A model generated the notes under the pieces. That model saw only the letters and a program-made list of their open reading frames with translations. It did not search any database and was not told where the DNA came from. From assembly GCF_000183725.1 (NCBI RefSeq), contig NC_014762.1:1364001-1428000 (forward strand): a stretch of DNA of 64,000 nt, in the 5' to 3' direction. Origin of the DNA: Sulfuricurvum kujiense DSM 16994. Its GTDB lineage: Bacteria > Campylobacterota > Campylobacteria > Campylobacterales > Sulfurimonadaceae. Of the stretch, positions 1 through 8,883 are shown piece by piece. Position numbers and translations under genes: made by a program. Each line of letters starts with the position of its first letter. Position 1 is the first letter of the stretch.

Positions 1-246
1 GCCAAGGGGCAAATCAAACGGGTGAAACAGATTTTGTCCCCTTATGCAGAGATCCCAATATTCAAGCTTAAAATCAAAGAATGCGTTCGTCAGGCAACTT
101 TTAATAAGCTCTCCATTCTTCTTGCCGAAAACTATTTTGAGTCGGCTAAAAGAATAGCTGATTTTTACATCAACGAATTTGGAAAAGATAATGAATATGA
201 GGATTTGCTCAAACAATACGGATTGCAGAACATTAACTCGTGTTGA
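1..246 (+). CDS. C-terminal fragment of an unidentified protein (5' end outside window)
   Basis: The reading frame is open from base 1 to a TGA at 244-246. An internal GTG at 22 is unlikely to be the true start because the frame continues upstream with no stop. About 81 residues are visible. They are charged and helical (Lys/Glu rich, with a LAENYFESAKRIADFY segment) and have no signal peptide or membrane segment. I do not recognise the family. The gene converges with the minus-strand gene ending at 253, leaving only 6 bases between them. Confidence 0.5.
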   Translation, partial: AKGQIKRVKQILSPYAEIPIFKLKIKECVRQATFNKLSILLAENYFESAKRIADFYINEFGKDNEYEDLLKQYGLQNINSC

Positions 247-252
247 CCGCCT

Positions 253-2091
253 TTATTCAGACGTGTGAGTGCCGTAATGTTCTTTCAAATGGATAATCGA
301 TTCATACACGATGTGCGGCTCGCTATCCATACTCAGCGGTTCACCGTAAATAACGCGGATGTTTCTACGAAACAAAGAGCGTAAAGGGGTATGACGTCTT
401 GGGGCACGTGAAAAAATGCTTCCGTAAATACCGCATATATAGAAGGGGATGATGACCCCATTCAAATCGCTTGAAATCTTTTTATACCCGGGCATAAATG
501 TCCCCATCTCACCGTTTCGACTGATGGTACCTTCGGGAAAAAGGCCTATGATCTCACCATTTTGAAGTCGATTACGTGCATGTCGAAACGATTCTTTAGC
601 CCCTTTTGCAGAAATGGGAATCACTTCTCCGAGTTCCATAATGGGACGTATCAGAGGTTTTTCGTATATGGATCGCTCCATCAGATAACGGATACGCCGC
701 TCAACACCCACCTGCACTAAAATCCAATCGAGCCAGCTGATGTGGTTTCCCATCAATAAAACCGCTTTATCTTTTGGAATATTATGGGTTTGCATCGGAA
801 TAATGTTATAGCGCAACGCCAAAAGGCGTTCAAAAATAAACCACACAAAATAATCTTTGTAACGTACGAGCGTCCAAAATGTAAGGAGTGCGGATACGGC
901 CAGCATCGCATACAAGAGCATTAATCCATCCCACCCCGCATATGCGAAAAGGGTCGTTAATACCAAAAAGAGAGTCATAAAAATATTTTGTATCCAGTTG
1001 TTCCCCGCCAATATATACGCGATATGGGCACGGGGAGTTTGAGAAAGAATCAGGGCATTGAGAGAGACGATCATCATCGAGCCTCCGATCCCGAATCCGA
1101 AGAAGATAAGTCCGATAAGAACAAGATTATGGGTCAGCGGTAAAAGAATGAGCATTACGGTGATTTTAAACGCTCCGGCAACAATTAGCCCCTTGTGAAG
1201 ATAATGGCGTGACAGTCGGGCGGCAATGATCGAGCCGGTAATGATGCCGAATGCCGCTAGCGCCATAAGCCCCTGCACGACAATGGTATTCTGAACCCCT
1301 AAGGTCGATTTCGCATAAGCGCCGAATGCCGCCAAAATGACCTGTGAGATCGACCAAAATAACGAGAGAAAAAGTATGGCGTCAAAAATCTCTCTTTTAC
1401 GTCGTAGCAGCATCCAGTTTTTACGCAGGGAATAACCGCTTAGATATTTTTTAATATTAAACGGAATCGAGCTGTTTTTTCCTTTTTGCGGGAGCGTCAG
1501 TGTTAATAAAAACTCGATGATACTTCCGATAACCAGCAGCCACCCAAGCGGTGCAATTTGATGCAAGATTTCCGATTCGTTGTTGTATCGGCCGGTCAGA
1601 GAATTTTCAAACATTACGGTGTACCCGATAATACCGGAGAGTATGGCTACCGTTGTGACCGATTGAACTAAAGCGTTCAGTGCGCTAAACTCTTTTTCAT
1701 CCGCGATTTCTTTGATATAGCCGTATTTGGCAGGAGAATAGATGGCCGCCTGCACCGCTAACATCAATGTCAGGGCAAATGACGTCCAAAACCATCCCTG
1801 ATAATAGCTGTAGGTGATCAGCAAGGTAATGAATACGGCCGACAATGCGCCGTATCGCATGACATTCACTTTTGAAAACCGGTGAGATATATATCCTGAG
1901 GGGGTAAAGAGAAAAACAAACGGGAGCAGTATAAGGGCGTTTAGAACAGCGGTATAGATGATTTGGGTCTGATCGTCATAAATTTTGAAAACGGTATTTT
2001 GAATAATGATTTTATGCCCGAGGTCGGTAAAGGCATTAAGAAAAAGTGCCAGAGCATAGGGGATTACCCCCTTAATTTTGGTGATGCTCAT
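253..2091 (-). CDS. MFS transporter fused to a PlsC-type acyltransferase
   Basis: Residues about 1-420 form a 12-helix major facilitator domain resembling the lysophospholipid transporter LplT. Residues about 430-612 are a 1-acylglycerol-phosphate acyltransferase with the NHxxxxD motif (GNHISWLD, near residue 447) and the FPEGT motif (near 517). The inferred role is to flip lysophospholipid across the inner membrane and re-acylate it. Unlike the three-part Aas/LplT fusions known elsewhere, there is no acyl-ACP synthetase domain. I chose the ATG at 2091, which overlaps the upstream stop as TAATG. An in-frame ATG at 2112 would add 7 residues. It is the last gene of the hemH operon. Confidence 0.85.
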   Translation of the reverse strand: MSITKIKGVIPYALALFLNAFTDLGHKIIIQNTVFKIYDDQTQIIYTAVLNALILLPFVFLFTPSGYISHRFSKVNVMRYGALSAVFITLLITYSYYQGWFWTSFALTLMLAVQAAIYSPAKYGYIKEIADEKEFSALNALVQSVTTVAILSGIIGYTVMFENSLTGRYNNESEILHQIAPLGWLLVIGSIIEFLLTLTLPQKGKNSSIPFNIKKYLSGYSLRKNWMLLRRKREIFDAILFLSLFWSISQVILAAFGAYAKSTLGVQNTIVVQGLMALAAFGIITGSIIAARLSRHYLHKGLIVAGAFKITVMLILLPLTHNLVLIGLIFFGFGIGGSMMIVSLNALILSQTPRAHIAYILAGNNWIQNIFMTLFLVLTTLFAYAGWDGLMLLYAMLAVSALLTFWTLVRYKDYFVWFIFERLLALRYNIIPMQTHNIPKDKAVLLMGNHISWLDWILVQVGVERRIRYLMERSIYEKPLIRPIMELGEVIPISAKGAKESFRHARNRLQNGEIIGLFPEGTISRNGEMGTFMPGYKKISSDLNGVIIPFYICGIYGSIFSRAPRRHTPLRSLFRRNIRVIYGEPLSMDSEPHIVYESIIHLKEHYGTHTSE

Positions 2092-2798
2092 TATCCCAGC
2101 ACCGTGCTCCATCCCTCATAATAGCCGTGTTCCTGCATTGCCGATTCATACAGGGATGTGGTTGTCTCTTCAATGATTGCAGGCATTATCGCTTCTGTTT
2201 TGATCAGAACGACCCCGTAAGCGTAATCACTCTCATCGTCATTGACATATTCTTTTACCTCAAAACCGTGTGACGAAAGCTGCGATACGGTACGCTCCAT
2301 TGAGCTTTTGGTTTGGAAAAAGAGATAGTGTTCTACTTCTCTGGGGATAGTCAAATCATCTCCCGCTTCAACAAGTGCGGCAATGGTATGACGGTTTTGG
2401 ATACTGAGCAAGCCGTATGCATCAGGATAGAGATTGTCATTGTACATCTCCCACTTCGAATCTCTGGATGATCCGCGCTCATACACATATCCGCCGTGAC
2501 GGTTCATCACATCAGAACTGATGTTTTCAAACCGTTTGGCGTGCGGAGCGTAGAAATAAAATTCCGCCCATCCCTCTTTCATTACTCTGCCCGCGAATAC
2601 GGCGTCCAATGAGCCGCTTAAGGTACTGATAAGATCTGTCGTGAACGCTTCCAAAGCATCAGTGAGGGTGTCGGCTTTGACAAAAAGCCATAACAGCCAG
2701 GGACGTTCTTCTTGGGGAGACTCTTCGAGAAGATCCAATTCCACATCACAGCGATAGGGAATATTTTCGTCATCGAGCAGTTCATAAAATTCTATCAT
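2091..2798 (-). CDS. DUF695 / RraB-like domain protein
   Basis: A soluble 235-residue acidic protein. The N-terminal part (about 1-130) resembles DUF695. The C-terminal part (about 135-230, with LFFQTKSSMERTVSQLSSHGFEVKEY) resembles the RraB fold, named for the regulator of RNase E activity. The combination is known in hypothetical proteins; no role in RNA turnover is shown here. It overlaps the following fusion gene by one base (TAATG), which implies translational coupling. Confidence 0.65.
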   Translation of the reverse strand: MIEFYELLDDENIPYRCDVELDLLEESPQEERPWLLWLFVKADTLTDALEAFTTDLISTLSGSLDAVFAGRVMKEGWAEFYFYAPHAKRFENISSDVMNRHGGYVYERGSSRDSKWEMYNDNLYPDAYGLLSIQNRHTIAALVEAGDDLTIPREVEHYLFFQTKSSMERTVSQLSSHGFEVKEYVNDDESDYAYGVVLIKTEAIMPAIIEETTTSLYESAMQEHGYYEGWSTVLG

Positions 2799-2835
2799 GG
2801 AGTAAAGACCTTATTTTTTTGCCATTATAAAGTCT

Positions 2836-4074
2836 TTATTCTTGGTTTTCTCCCAAATAGCTTCTGTGAAGTTTGACTTTACTTGCTAATTCTTGGACAC
2901 TTCTGGCTTCTATCATTGGAGAACTATCCCTCTCATGCGAACCCTGTTTTTGGAGTGTTTGCGTCAAAAGCTGGATTTGTGCGGTCGCTTCAGCGGCTAC
3001 TTGTTCCAAACTTTGGCGGACTGCACGGTATTCTTGATGTTCATACGATTCAAGCGTTACGATAAGTTCACTCAGTTTACCTTTGGCATGGACAAATTCT
3101 TTATGGAGCGTTTCGGCAGAATCAAAAAGGTGTGAAAGCGGTTTGAGTGAATCGGAGAGCTCTTTGGCATGAAGGGTCATCTCTTTCATCTGTTTGGAGG
3201 ATAGAACCATTTGCTGCATAATCAGTTCGCTTTGTTCCCGTGAACCCTGAAGCAAGGCATCATTTTCAAGCAATGAGGTAACGATGGATTCACTTTTCGC
3301 CCCGAGTGACTGAAGATGATGGGAAAAATCCTGAACGATGCGGTCCAGCTCTTTATGCAATACCGCAATGGTATGGTCCGGAAGCTGATGATGGCTCATA
3401 TGTATCAGAAGTTCACGAATCTCATTTAACTGAGTATGTACCTCTTTTTGCTCATCACTGCTGGACCGGGCCACATTTTTCAGCTGCAAAAAGTGATCTT
3501 GTTCCGCAACTCGAAGCATATCGATGTGGCGGTGCACGACATTATCCAGACTCGGAAGTTCCGTAAACGTAAACTCTTCAAATTTCCCCATGGCATTTTG
3601 CTGTTGCGCTAAAAGGGATTCGATTTTTTTGATAAAAAGCTTTTGATTCTCTTGAATAACATTAAGTGCGTCAAATTCCTCTTTAAACACATGCCGTATC
3701 TGATCGTGTGTCGACCCCTCCATTTGAGTGATGAGATCAAGACGTTCTTTCAGTGATGTCAATAAAGCGACTTCTTCACTGATTTGACTGATCCGCAATC
3801 GATCTTCATGGGAGTTGATGACCGAAACCGTTTGATTCATAACACTCATAATAGCTGAGAGTAGGATTCCGACGCTTACGGATAAGAGTGATTCTTTGAT
3901 TATGGTTATTTCAATAGAACCGCTGAGGATAAAATGCAATAATCCTCCGATAAAGCCTAAAGCCAATACCATAGGGGTATAATTGATTTTACTCGGGTCT
4001 TTGTAAACGGCGGTATGACGCAAAAATAAAAGTGACATGGCTAAAATTACGAGTAACAAATCCAGACTGATCAT
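2836..4074 (-). CDS. membrane-anchored coiled-coil protein of unknown function
   Basis: About 412 residues. Three hydrophobic segments lie in the first 110 residues (MISLDLLLVILAMSLLFL, then MVLALGFIGGLLHFIL and SVSVGILLSAIMSVM). They are followed by about 300 residues of heptad-rich helical sequence with many Gln, Glu, His and Ser. This layout resembles tethered cytoplasmic coiled-coil scaffolds, but I do not recognise the family. The start was set at the ATG at 4074, one base after the stop of the HAD gene. A longer frame back to 4221 would lie inside that gene. Confidence 0.6.
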   Translation of the reverse strand: MISLDLLLVILAMSLLFLRHTAVYKDPSKINYTPMVLALGFIGGLLHFILSGSIEITIIKESLLSVSVGILLSAIMSVMNQTVSVINSHEDRLRISQISEEVALLTSLKERLDLITQMEGSTHDQIRHVFKEEFDALNVIQENQKLFIKKIESLLAQQQNAMGKFEEFTFTELPSLDNVVHRHIDMLRVAEQDHFLQLKNVARSSSDEQKEVHTQLNEIRELLIHMSHHQLPDHTIAVLHKELDRIVQDFSHHLQSLGAKSESIVTSLLENDALLQGSREQSELIMQQMVLSSKQMKEMTLHAKELSDSLKPLSHLFDSAETLHKEFVHAKGKLSELIVTLESYEHQEYRAVRQSLEQVAAEATAQIQLLTQTLQKQGSHERDSSPMIEARSVQELASKVKLHRSYLGENQE

Positions 4075-4075
4075 A

Positions 4076-4717
4076 CTAACCCTTTTTATTGATAATATCC
4101 AAAAGTGATTCAGGTGTAGAGGCATAGTAATCCCCTGCCCCATGAGAACTGAACCCCCATCCCGCGAAAATCCCTTTGACTCCTGCCCGAGCGGCCGCTT
4201 CCATGTCTTTGGAGTTATCACCGATCATCCAAGCACTATCCGTACCTGAACGATAATTATAGTGTTTTAAATGGTGGTTGAGCATTTGCGGATGAGGTTT
4301 GGGTTCTTCAACATCATTGGCACCGAGTATCAGCTGAAAGAAATCATCCATTTTTAAATGATTCAGCATCCGTTTTGCAAATTGACTCGGGGCATTGGTG
4401 GCAACTCCCAGAATGATATTACTTTTATGCAAAGTAGATAAAAGATCACAAATTCCTTCATAGGGAGCAACATTTTGTATGCATTGATCATAATAGTGTT
4501 CTTCAAAAAGATCGCGCGCTTTTTGCTCGTAAACACTCTGAGAATAAAAAATTTCAGACAAATTTCGAACGGGGGCATTGATTGCATCAATGACATTCTG
4601 TACACTGAGGGGTTCTAGCTGATAACACTCAGCTCGGACATGATTTATTGAGAGTGTAATATCCAATCCAGAATCGATCAGCGTTCCATCCATATCGAAG
4701 AGAACAATCTGTTTCAT
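4076..4717 (-). CDS. HAD-superfamily phosphatase, phosphoglycolate phosphatase-like
   Basis: 213 residues with the four HAD motifs: FDMDGT at residues 7-12 (nucleophile Asp8 and Asp10), a Thr in VATNAPS, a Lys in EEPKPHP, and the acidic GDNSKD motif. An alpha-helical cap lies between motifs I and II, as in Gph/PGP enzymes. Substrate is inferred only: a small phosphoester such as 2-phosphoglycolate or a nucleotide by-product. The ATG follows the hemH stop directly (TAAATG), so the two genes are co-transcribed. Confidence 0.8.
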   Translation of the reverse strand: MKQIVLFDMDGTLIDSGLDITLSINHVRAECYQLEPLSVQNVIDAINAPVRNLSEIFYSQSVYEQKARDLFEEHYYDQCIQNVAPYEGICDLLSTLHKSNIILGVATNAPSQFAKRMLNHLKMDDFFQLILGANDVEEPKPHPQMLNHHLKHYNYRSGTDSAWMIGDNSKDMEAAARAGVKGIFAGWGFSSHGAGDYYASTPESLLDIINKKG

Positions 4718-5665
4718 TTATCTCATTTTCTCGTAGATTTCTTTGAGAGTCTGGACAAACAGCGGATGATCGTTCGGGCATCGACATACGCGATACGACT
4801 CATACCCTAAATCATGGGCAACTTCCGCATATTCGACGGAGAGCTCGAAATCGGTTTCAGAGTTGTCGATCGTAAATGCGATCGGGACAATAATGACCCG
4901 TTTATTGGATAGTTCATGTAAAGTAGTCTCGAGAGAAGGTTCCAGCCATTTCATCGGCCCAACTTTGGACTGATAGGCCAAATGGACAGCGTTAAAGCAA
5001 AGACCGGCCTCTTTCATCATATTTTCCATAATATCCACATGAGCAATGACATGACGCTGATACGGGTCACCCTGATCGACGATTTTTTGCGGCAAGCCGT
5101 GTGCCGAGAATATGACATCAAACGATTCGGCATTATCATCACCCAACGCCTCGATGATTCGTTCAATTAGACATCGGTTGTAAGTTTGGGATGAAAAGAA
5201 GTGTTTAATTTCATGTGTTATGACATTCCATCCTATTGCGTGTGCAGATGCTTCGAAATCATCCAATGAAGATTGGGTTGTCGTAGAGGAATATTGCGGA
5301 TATAACGGAATGAGATAAACTTTTTCAATCCCCTGTTCTTTTAGACGGATACATACCTCATTGGCCATAGGCGGAGTATATCGCATCACAAAATCAACAA
5401 TAACCTCATTTCCGACAGCCTCCTGAAAACGTTTAGCTAAAGCTATCGTAAGAGTTACCAGAGGAGATTTTCCTCCGATTTGCCGATATATTTCTTGCGA
5501 TTTCTCTGTACGTGTCAGGGTGATCATTCCCGCGATAAAACGGCGCAAAAGAGGGCTCTTCGTACGTATGATGTAGGGGTCATTGAACATGTTATGCAAA
5601 AACATCTCAACTTCATCCAAATTATTGGGGCCGCCCATATTCAATAATACAATCGCTTCTCTCAT
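4718..5665 (-). CDS. hemH: ferrochelatase
   Basis: 315 residues, the usual length for bacterial ferrochelatase, which inserts Fe2+ into protoporphyrin IX to make protoheme. It shows the family N-terminus (AIVLLNMGGPNN), the LYPQYS segment, the catalytic-His motif FSAHGLP, and the C-terminal region around DNSETDFELSVEY. It heads the minus-strand operon and diverges from the NlpC/P60 gene across 126 bases. Heme demand fits the cytochrome c synthase gene elsewhere in the window. Confidence 0.95.
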   Translation of the reverse strand: MREAIVLLNMGGPNNLDEVEMFLHNMFNDPYIIRTKSPLLRRFIAGMITLTRTEKSQEIYRQIGGKSPLVTLTIALAKRFQEAVGNEVIVDFVMRYTPPMANEVCIRLKEQGIEKVYLIPLYPQYSSTTTQSSLDDFEASAHAIGWNVITHEIKHFFSSQTYNRCLIERIIEALGDDNAESFDVIFSAHGLPQKIVDQGDPYQRHVIAHVDIMENMMKEAGLCFNAVHLAYQSKVGPMKWLEPSLETTLHELSNKRVIIVPIAFTIDNSETDFELSVEYAEVAHDLGYESYRVCRCPNDHPLFVQTLKEIYEKMR

Positions 5666-5756
5666 TAATGCTTATTATCCGTTCGTTTTTGGAGAAAGTG
5701 TACCATAACATAGTGTTAAATCTAAATATTATAAAAAAAACTAAAGCTTTTTGATC

Positions 5757-5788
5757 TATAATGACTATAGTGCAGAAAAGAAGGAGGG
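5757..5788 (+). promoter_or_regulatory. -10 box and strong ribosome binding site of the NlpC/P60 gene
   Basis: TATAAT lies at 5757-5762 and AAGGAGGG at 5781-5788, four bases before the ATG at 5792. No clear -35 is visible. The site is in the AT-rich divergent spacer with hemH. Confidence 0.6.
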
Positions 5789-5791
5789 TTA

Positions 5792-6586
5792 ATGCCGATA
5801 AGAAGTACAGTGTTATCACTGGTTTTACTGAGTATTGTCGTACAAGCGGATTCATCAAGGCGTGAGCCGTCTCTCTTCTTAGAATACGAGCGCGAATTGA
5901 AAAAAATTAATGATATTTTAAAAGATGATGACACCTCCTTTAATCAGTCATCTTCTACATTCTCCAAAACAAAAGCTGCTCCGCAGCCTGATCCGGCTGT
6001 AAAGTCTATCGCTATGGCTGAAACTACTGTTTTAAAAAATACCAAAATCGATCCCGACACAATAGGCAAAGAGGCTAATCCTTTTTTAGTCGTACCAAAA
6101 CCGGCACCTATTGTCTCATCAACCCTTTGCGATGTCTCCAAACCTGCGGAAACACCTAAAACTACACCTCAGAAAATCATCAAAAATTTAAAAAATGCTA
6201 AAGAAAAATTGCTCTCGCGTGCCAAAGGTTTTTTAGGAACACCTTATGGTTTCGGAGACAAAGACAGCGGACGTACCGATTGTTCAGGATTTACGCAGCA
6301 AGTTTACCAGCAGTTTGGAATTTCATTGCCGCACAGTGCAATGGAACAGGCACAATTTGGAGAAAATGTCAATCCTGATGACTTGCAAATCGGTGATCTT
6401 CTTTTTTATAGGACGTATAAGTCTGATCCGTCTCATGTCGCTATCTATGCCGGTAACGGCCAAATTATTCATGCCTCCTATACCGCACGTAAAGTGCAAT
6501 ACGATTCAATAGAAAAAGGGTACTATAAAGACCGTTTTATGTATGCCAGACGTATTGCCTTGAACGACCCTGATCATGATGAGTAA
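5792..6586 (+). CDS. secreted NlpC/P60 cell-wall endopeptidase
   Basis: 264 residues. A signal peptide of about 19 residues ends near VVQADS. A low-complexity Pro/Lys/Thr-rich linker follows to about residue 140. The C-terminal NlpC/P60 domain has Cys164 in RTDCSGF, His215 in SHVAIYAG and a third polar residue in IIHASY. Such enzymes hydrolyse D-Glu-diaminopimelate bonds in peptidoglycan peptides in the periplasm. The linker suggests the domain is held away from the membrane. The following small gene begins 2 bases after the stop. Confidence 0.88.
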   Translation: MPIRSTVLSLVLLSIVVQADSSRREPSLFLEYERELKKINDILKDDDTSFNQSSSTFSKTKAAPQPDPAVKSIAMAETTVLKNTKIDPDTIGKEANPFLVVPKPAPIVSSTLCDVSKPAETPKTTPQKIIKNLKNAKEKLLSRAKGFLGTPYGFGDKDSGRTDCSGFTQQVYQQFGISLPHSAMEQAQFGENVNPDDLQIGDLLFYRTYKSDPSHVAIYAGNGQIIHASYTARKVQYDSIEKGYYKDRFMYARRIALNDPDHDE

Positions 6587-6588
6587 TT

Positions 6589-7053
6589 ATGTCGACTATT
6601 TATTCTACATTGGACAAACACTGGCTTTGGAAAGAGATATACACAAAACTCGATATCTCTTCGCCTGCCTATCAATACTGGAATAATACACGTCACATTA
6701 AACTTAACCGTTATATATTTCTCGAAAAACATACACTTCCCATCAAATATGCCCATATCGAAGAAGATTTGACAGATCTCTCCGGCTATTTACCCACCCA
6801 ATATGCCGCAACACAGCTAGGGATCGACAGCCATATTTTCGCCTACAAAAAAATGCGTCTGTATAGTCAATTCGAGTATAAATTTGTCAATGATATTAAA
6901 TTTGTCAATCTAAAACGGTTTTTTCTAGAGAACGGAATTAAAATCGGTAAAAAAAGTTATATCCATCTGGCACGCCTGGATGAGCTTATCATTACAGCCA
7001 ACTCACGCTTTTACCGAATTGACGACAATTACGGAGTGGTTGTCTACGACTAA
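6589..7053 (+). CDS. conserved-looking small protein of unknown function
   Basis: 154 residues, rich in Tyr, Lys and Ile, with no signal peptide or membrane helix. The reading frame is long and its ATG lies 2 bases after the NlpC/P60 stop, so it is probably translated as part of that operon. I recognise no motif. It converges with the PAS-GGDEF-EAL gene with one base between the stops. Confidence 0.6.
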   Translation: MSTIYSTLDKHWLWKEIYTKLDISSPAYQYWNNTRHIKLNRYIFLEKHTLPIKYAHIEEDLTDLSGYLPTQYAATQLGIDSHIFAYKKMRLYSQFEYKFVNDIKFVNLKRFFLENGIKIGKKSYIHLARLDELIITANSRFYRIDDNYGVVVYD

Positions 7054-7054
7054 A

Positions 7055-8740
7055 TTATAAAAGTGACGGAAGGATCGGCTTTCCAAACAGATAGCCTTGA
7101 AAATACTCGCATCCCATCAATACAAGCTTTTGATACTGTTCTTCTGTTTCAACCCCCTCGGCGATTACTTCAAAGCCAAACTTTTGCCCGATTGAAATTA
7201 TGGTTTCGACGATGATGACATCATTACGATTCGTGGTTAATTCCCTAATAAAGGATTGATCGATTTTAAGCTCATCGATAGGAAGTTGTTTTAGATAAGA
7301 TAAGGATGAATACCCTGTTCCGAAATCATCTATAGAAAGAGAAATCCCTAAAACTTTTAGTTGACGGATTTTATGTAAAGCTTCCTCTGTATTTTTTATC
7401 AATAGACTCTCTGTCAATTCAAGTCTAAGTCTATTAGCAGCAGTAGGATATTCCTGTAAAATAGATTCCATAAGCGATACAAAGTCATCTTTTTCAAATT
7501 GTTTGTAGCTGACATTGACCGAGATACGCCAATCTTTTTTGACCGGATCATCTTCCCAAATTTTTAACTGTTTTACCGCTTCTCGCATGATCCATTCACC
7601 CAAGGGGATAATCAAACCGCTCTCTTCTGCCAGGGGGATAAATTCTCCCGGGGAAATCATCCCGTGTTCAGGGTCATTCCAGCGCAGCAGCGCTTCTACA
7701 CCGACTACATGCTGATGGCGATTGACCAAAATTTGATTTTGATAATGCAGTGCCATAAAATTGTTTTCAATTGCTTTTCGCAGCCGATCGAGCATACAGG
7801 CTCTATCTTCCATCATCTTTTGAAGAAGCGGATCAAAAAAACGAAACGTATTTCGTCCGCTTGTTTTTGCATTGTGCATAGCACTGTCAGCATATTTCAA
7901 TAAATCATCAATGGAGTGCTCTAAATCCGTAAACATTGCAATACCGATACTGGCCGATGTTCTAAAGTCGAAATCATCAATATAGAAAGGCTTTTCCAAT
8001 TCGGCAAGGATTTTTTCGGCTACAAATTGCGCATCGGCTGTTGCCTGAATTTTGTCGTCCTTGTTGGTATTGATCAATACAACAAATTCATCGCCTCCGA
8101 ATCGGGCAACGGTATCGCATTGCCGAACAATATTAAATATGCGTTTTGCCGTTTCCACCAATATTTGGTCACCGACACTATGGCCTTTTGTATTATTGAT
8201 CGTTTTGAAATGATCCAAATCAATAAATAAGATGGCTGCATAATGTTTGCTTCTGTAAGTATGATGAATCATATTGCTTAAATGGACCGTAAATAATAAA
8301 CGATTCGGCAAATTCGTCAAGGTATCGTAGTGTGTTAGATTTTTCAAATCTAATTCCAGTTTTTTTTGATCCGTAATATCGATACCGATTTGAACTTTTG
8401 CCAATTGTCCGTTTTTCCATCGTATTATCCGGTCATTGTAGAGGTAATAACGGCCGTTGCGCGTATTTTGATTTTCCCACTCAAAATAGGTTCCCACCGG
8501 AAGCGAAAGAGGATCTATAGGCTGCTGTTGCATCGGACAAAAATCACAAGGGACATTTTGTCCGTTCTGTAATACGCTATAGCATGCTTTCCCCTCTATA
8601 TCACCGAATAAACTTTTGCATTGCTTATTCGCATACAAAATTTCATAGCTACTCAAATCGATAACATAGACCAAAGCTCCCGTATTGTTTACAATGGCTT
8701 CCATCGGCTCAAAATAATCAATTGAAGGTAAATTATTCAT
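7055..8740 (-). CDS. PAS-GGDEF-EAL cyclic-di-GMP signalling protein
   Basis: 561 residues: a PAS domain (about 10-125), a GGDEF domain (about 135-300) with an intact RFGGDEF active site near residue 213, and an EAL domain (about 315-560) with EALLRW near 350 and DDFGTGYSSL. Both catalytic signatures look intact, so it could make or degrade c-di-GMP, with one half acting as a regulator. No membrane segment is seen. The PAS domain contains CDFCPMQ, a CxxC that could be redox-sensitive (inference). An AT-rich 143-base spacer precedes it. Confidence 0.92.
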   Translation of the reverse strand: MNNLPSIDYFEPMEAIVNNTGALVYVIDLSSYEILYANKQCKSLFGDIEGKACYSVLQNGQNVPCDFCPMQQQPIDPLSLPVGTYFEWENQNTRNGRYYLYNDRIIRWKNGQLAKVQIGIDITDQKKLELDLKNLTHYDTLTNLPNRLLFTVHLSNMIHHTYRSKHYAAILFIDLDHFKTINNTKGHSVGDQILVETAKRIFNIVRQCDTVARFGGDEFVVLINTNKDDKIQATADAQFVAEKILAELEKPFYIDDFDFRTSASIGIAMFTDLEHSIDDLLKYADSAMHNAKTSGRNTFRFFDPLLQKMMEDRACMLDRLRKAIENNFMALHYQNQILVNRHQHVVGVEALLRWNDPEHGMISPGEFIPLAEESGLIIPLGEWIMREAVKQLKIWEDDPVKKDWRISVNVSYKQFEKDDFVSLMESILQEYPTAANRLRLELTESLLIKNTEEALHKIRQLKVLGISLSIDDFGTGYSSLSYLKQLPIDELKIDQSFIRELTTNRNDVIIVETIISIGQKFGFEVIAEGVETEEQYQKLVLMGCEYFQGYLFGKPILPSLL

Positions 8741-8883
8741 AATCTACCGCCCTTATTATAAAAATAAAGGAATATTATACTAATAAAATCTCACAAAAAT
8801 GTCAATAAATAATGCAAACAAACATAAAATATTATATTATAAATAAATATTATTAAACATTATTTTATATAAATAAGACTAAA
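8741..8883. other. very AT-rich intergenic spacer
   Basis: 143 bases made almost wholly of A and T, upstream of the PAS-GGDEF-EAL gene and downstream of the FAD oxidoreductase gene, both on the minus strand. It probably holds the promoter of the GGDEF gene. No convincing hairpin with a T tract or RNA gene was seen. Confidence 0.4.
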
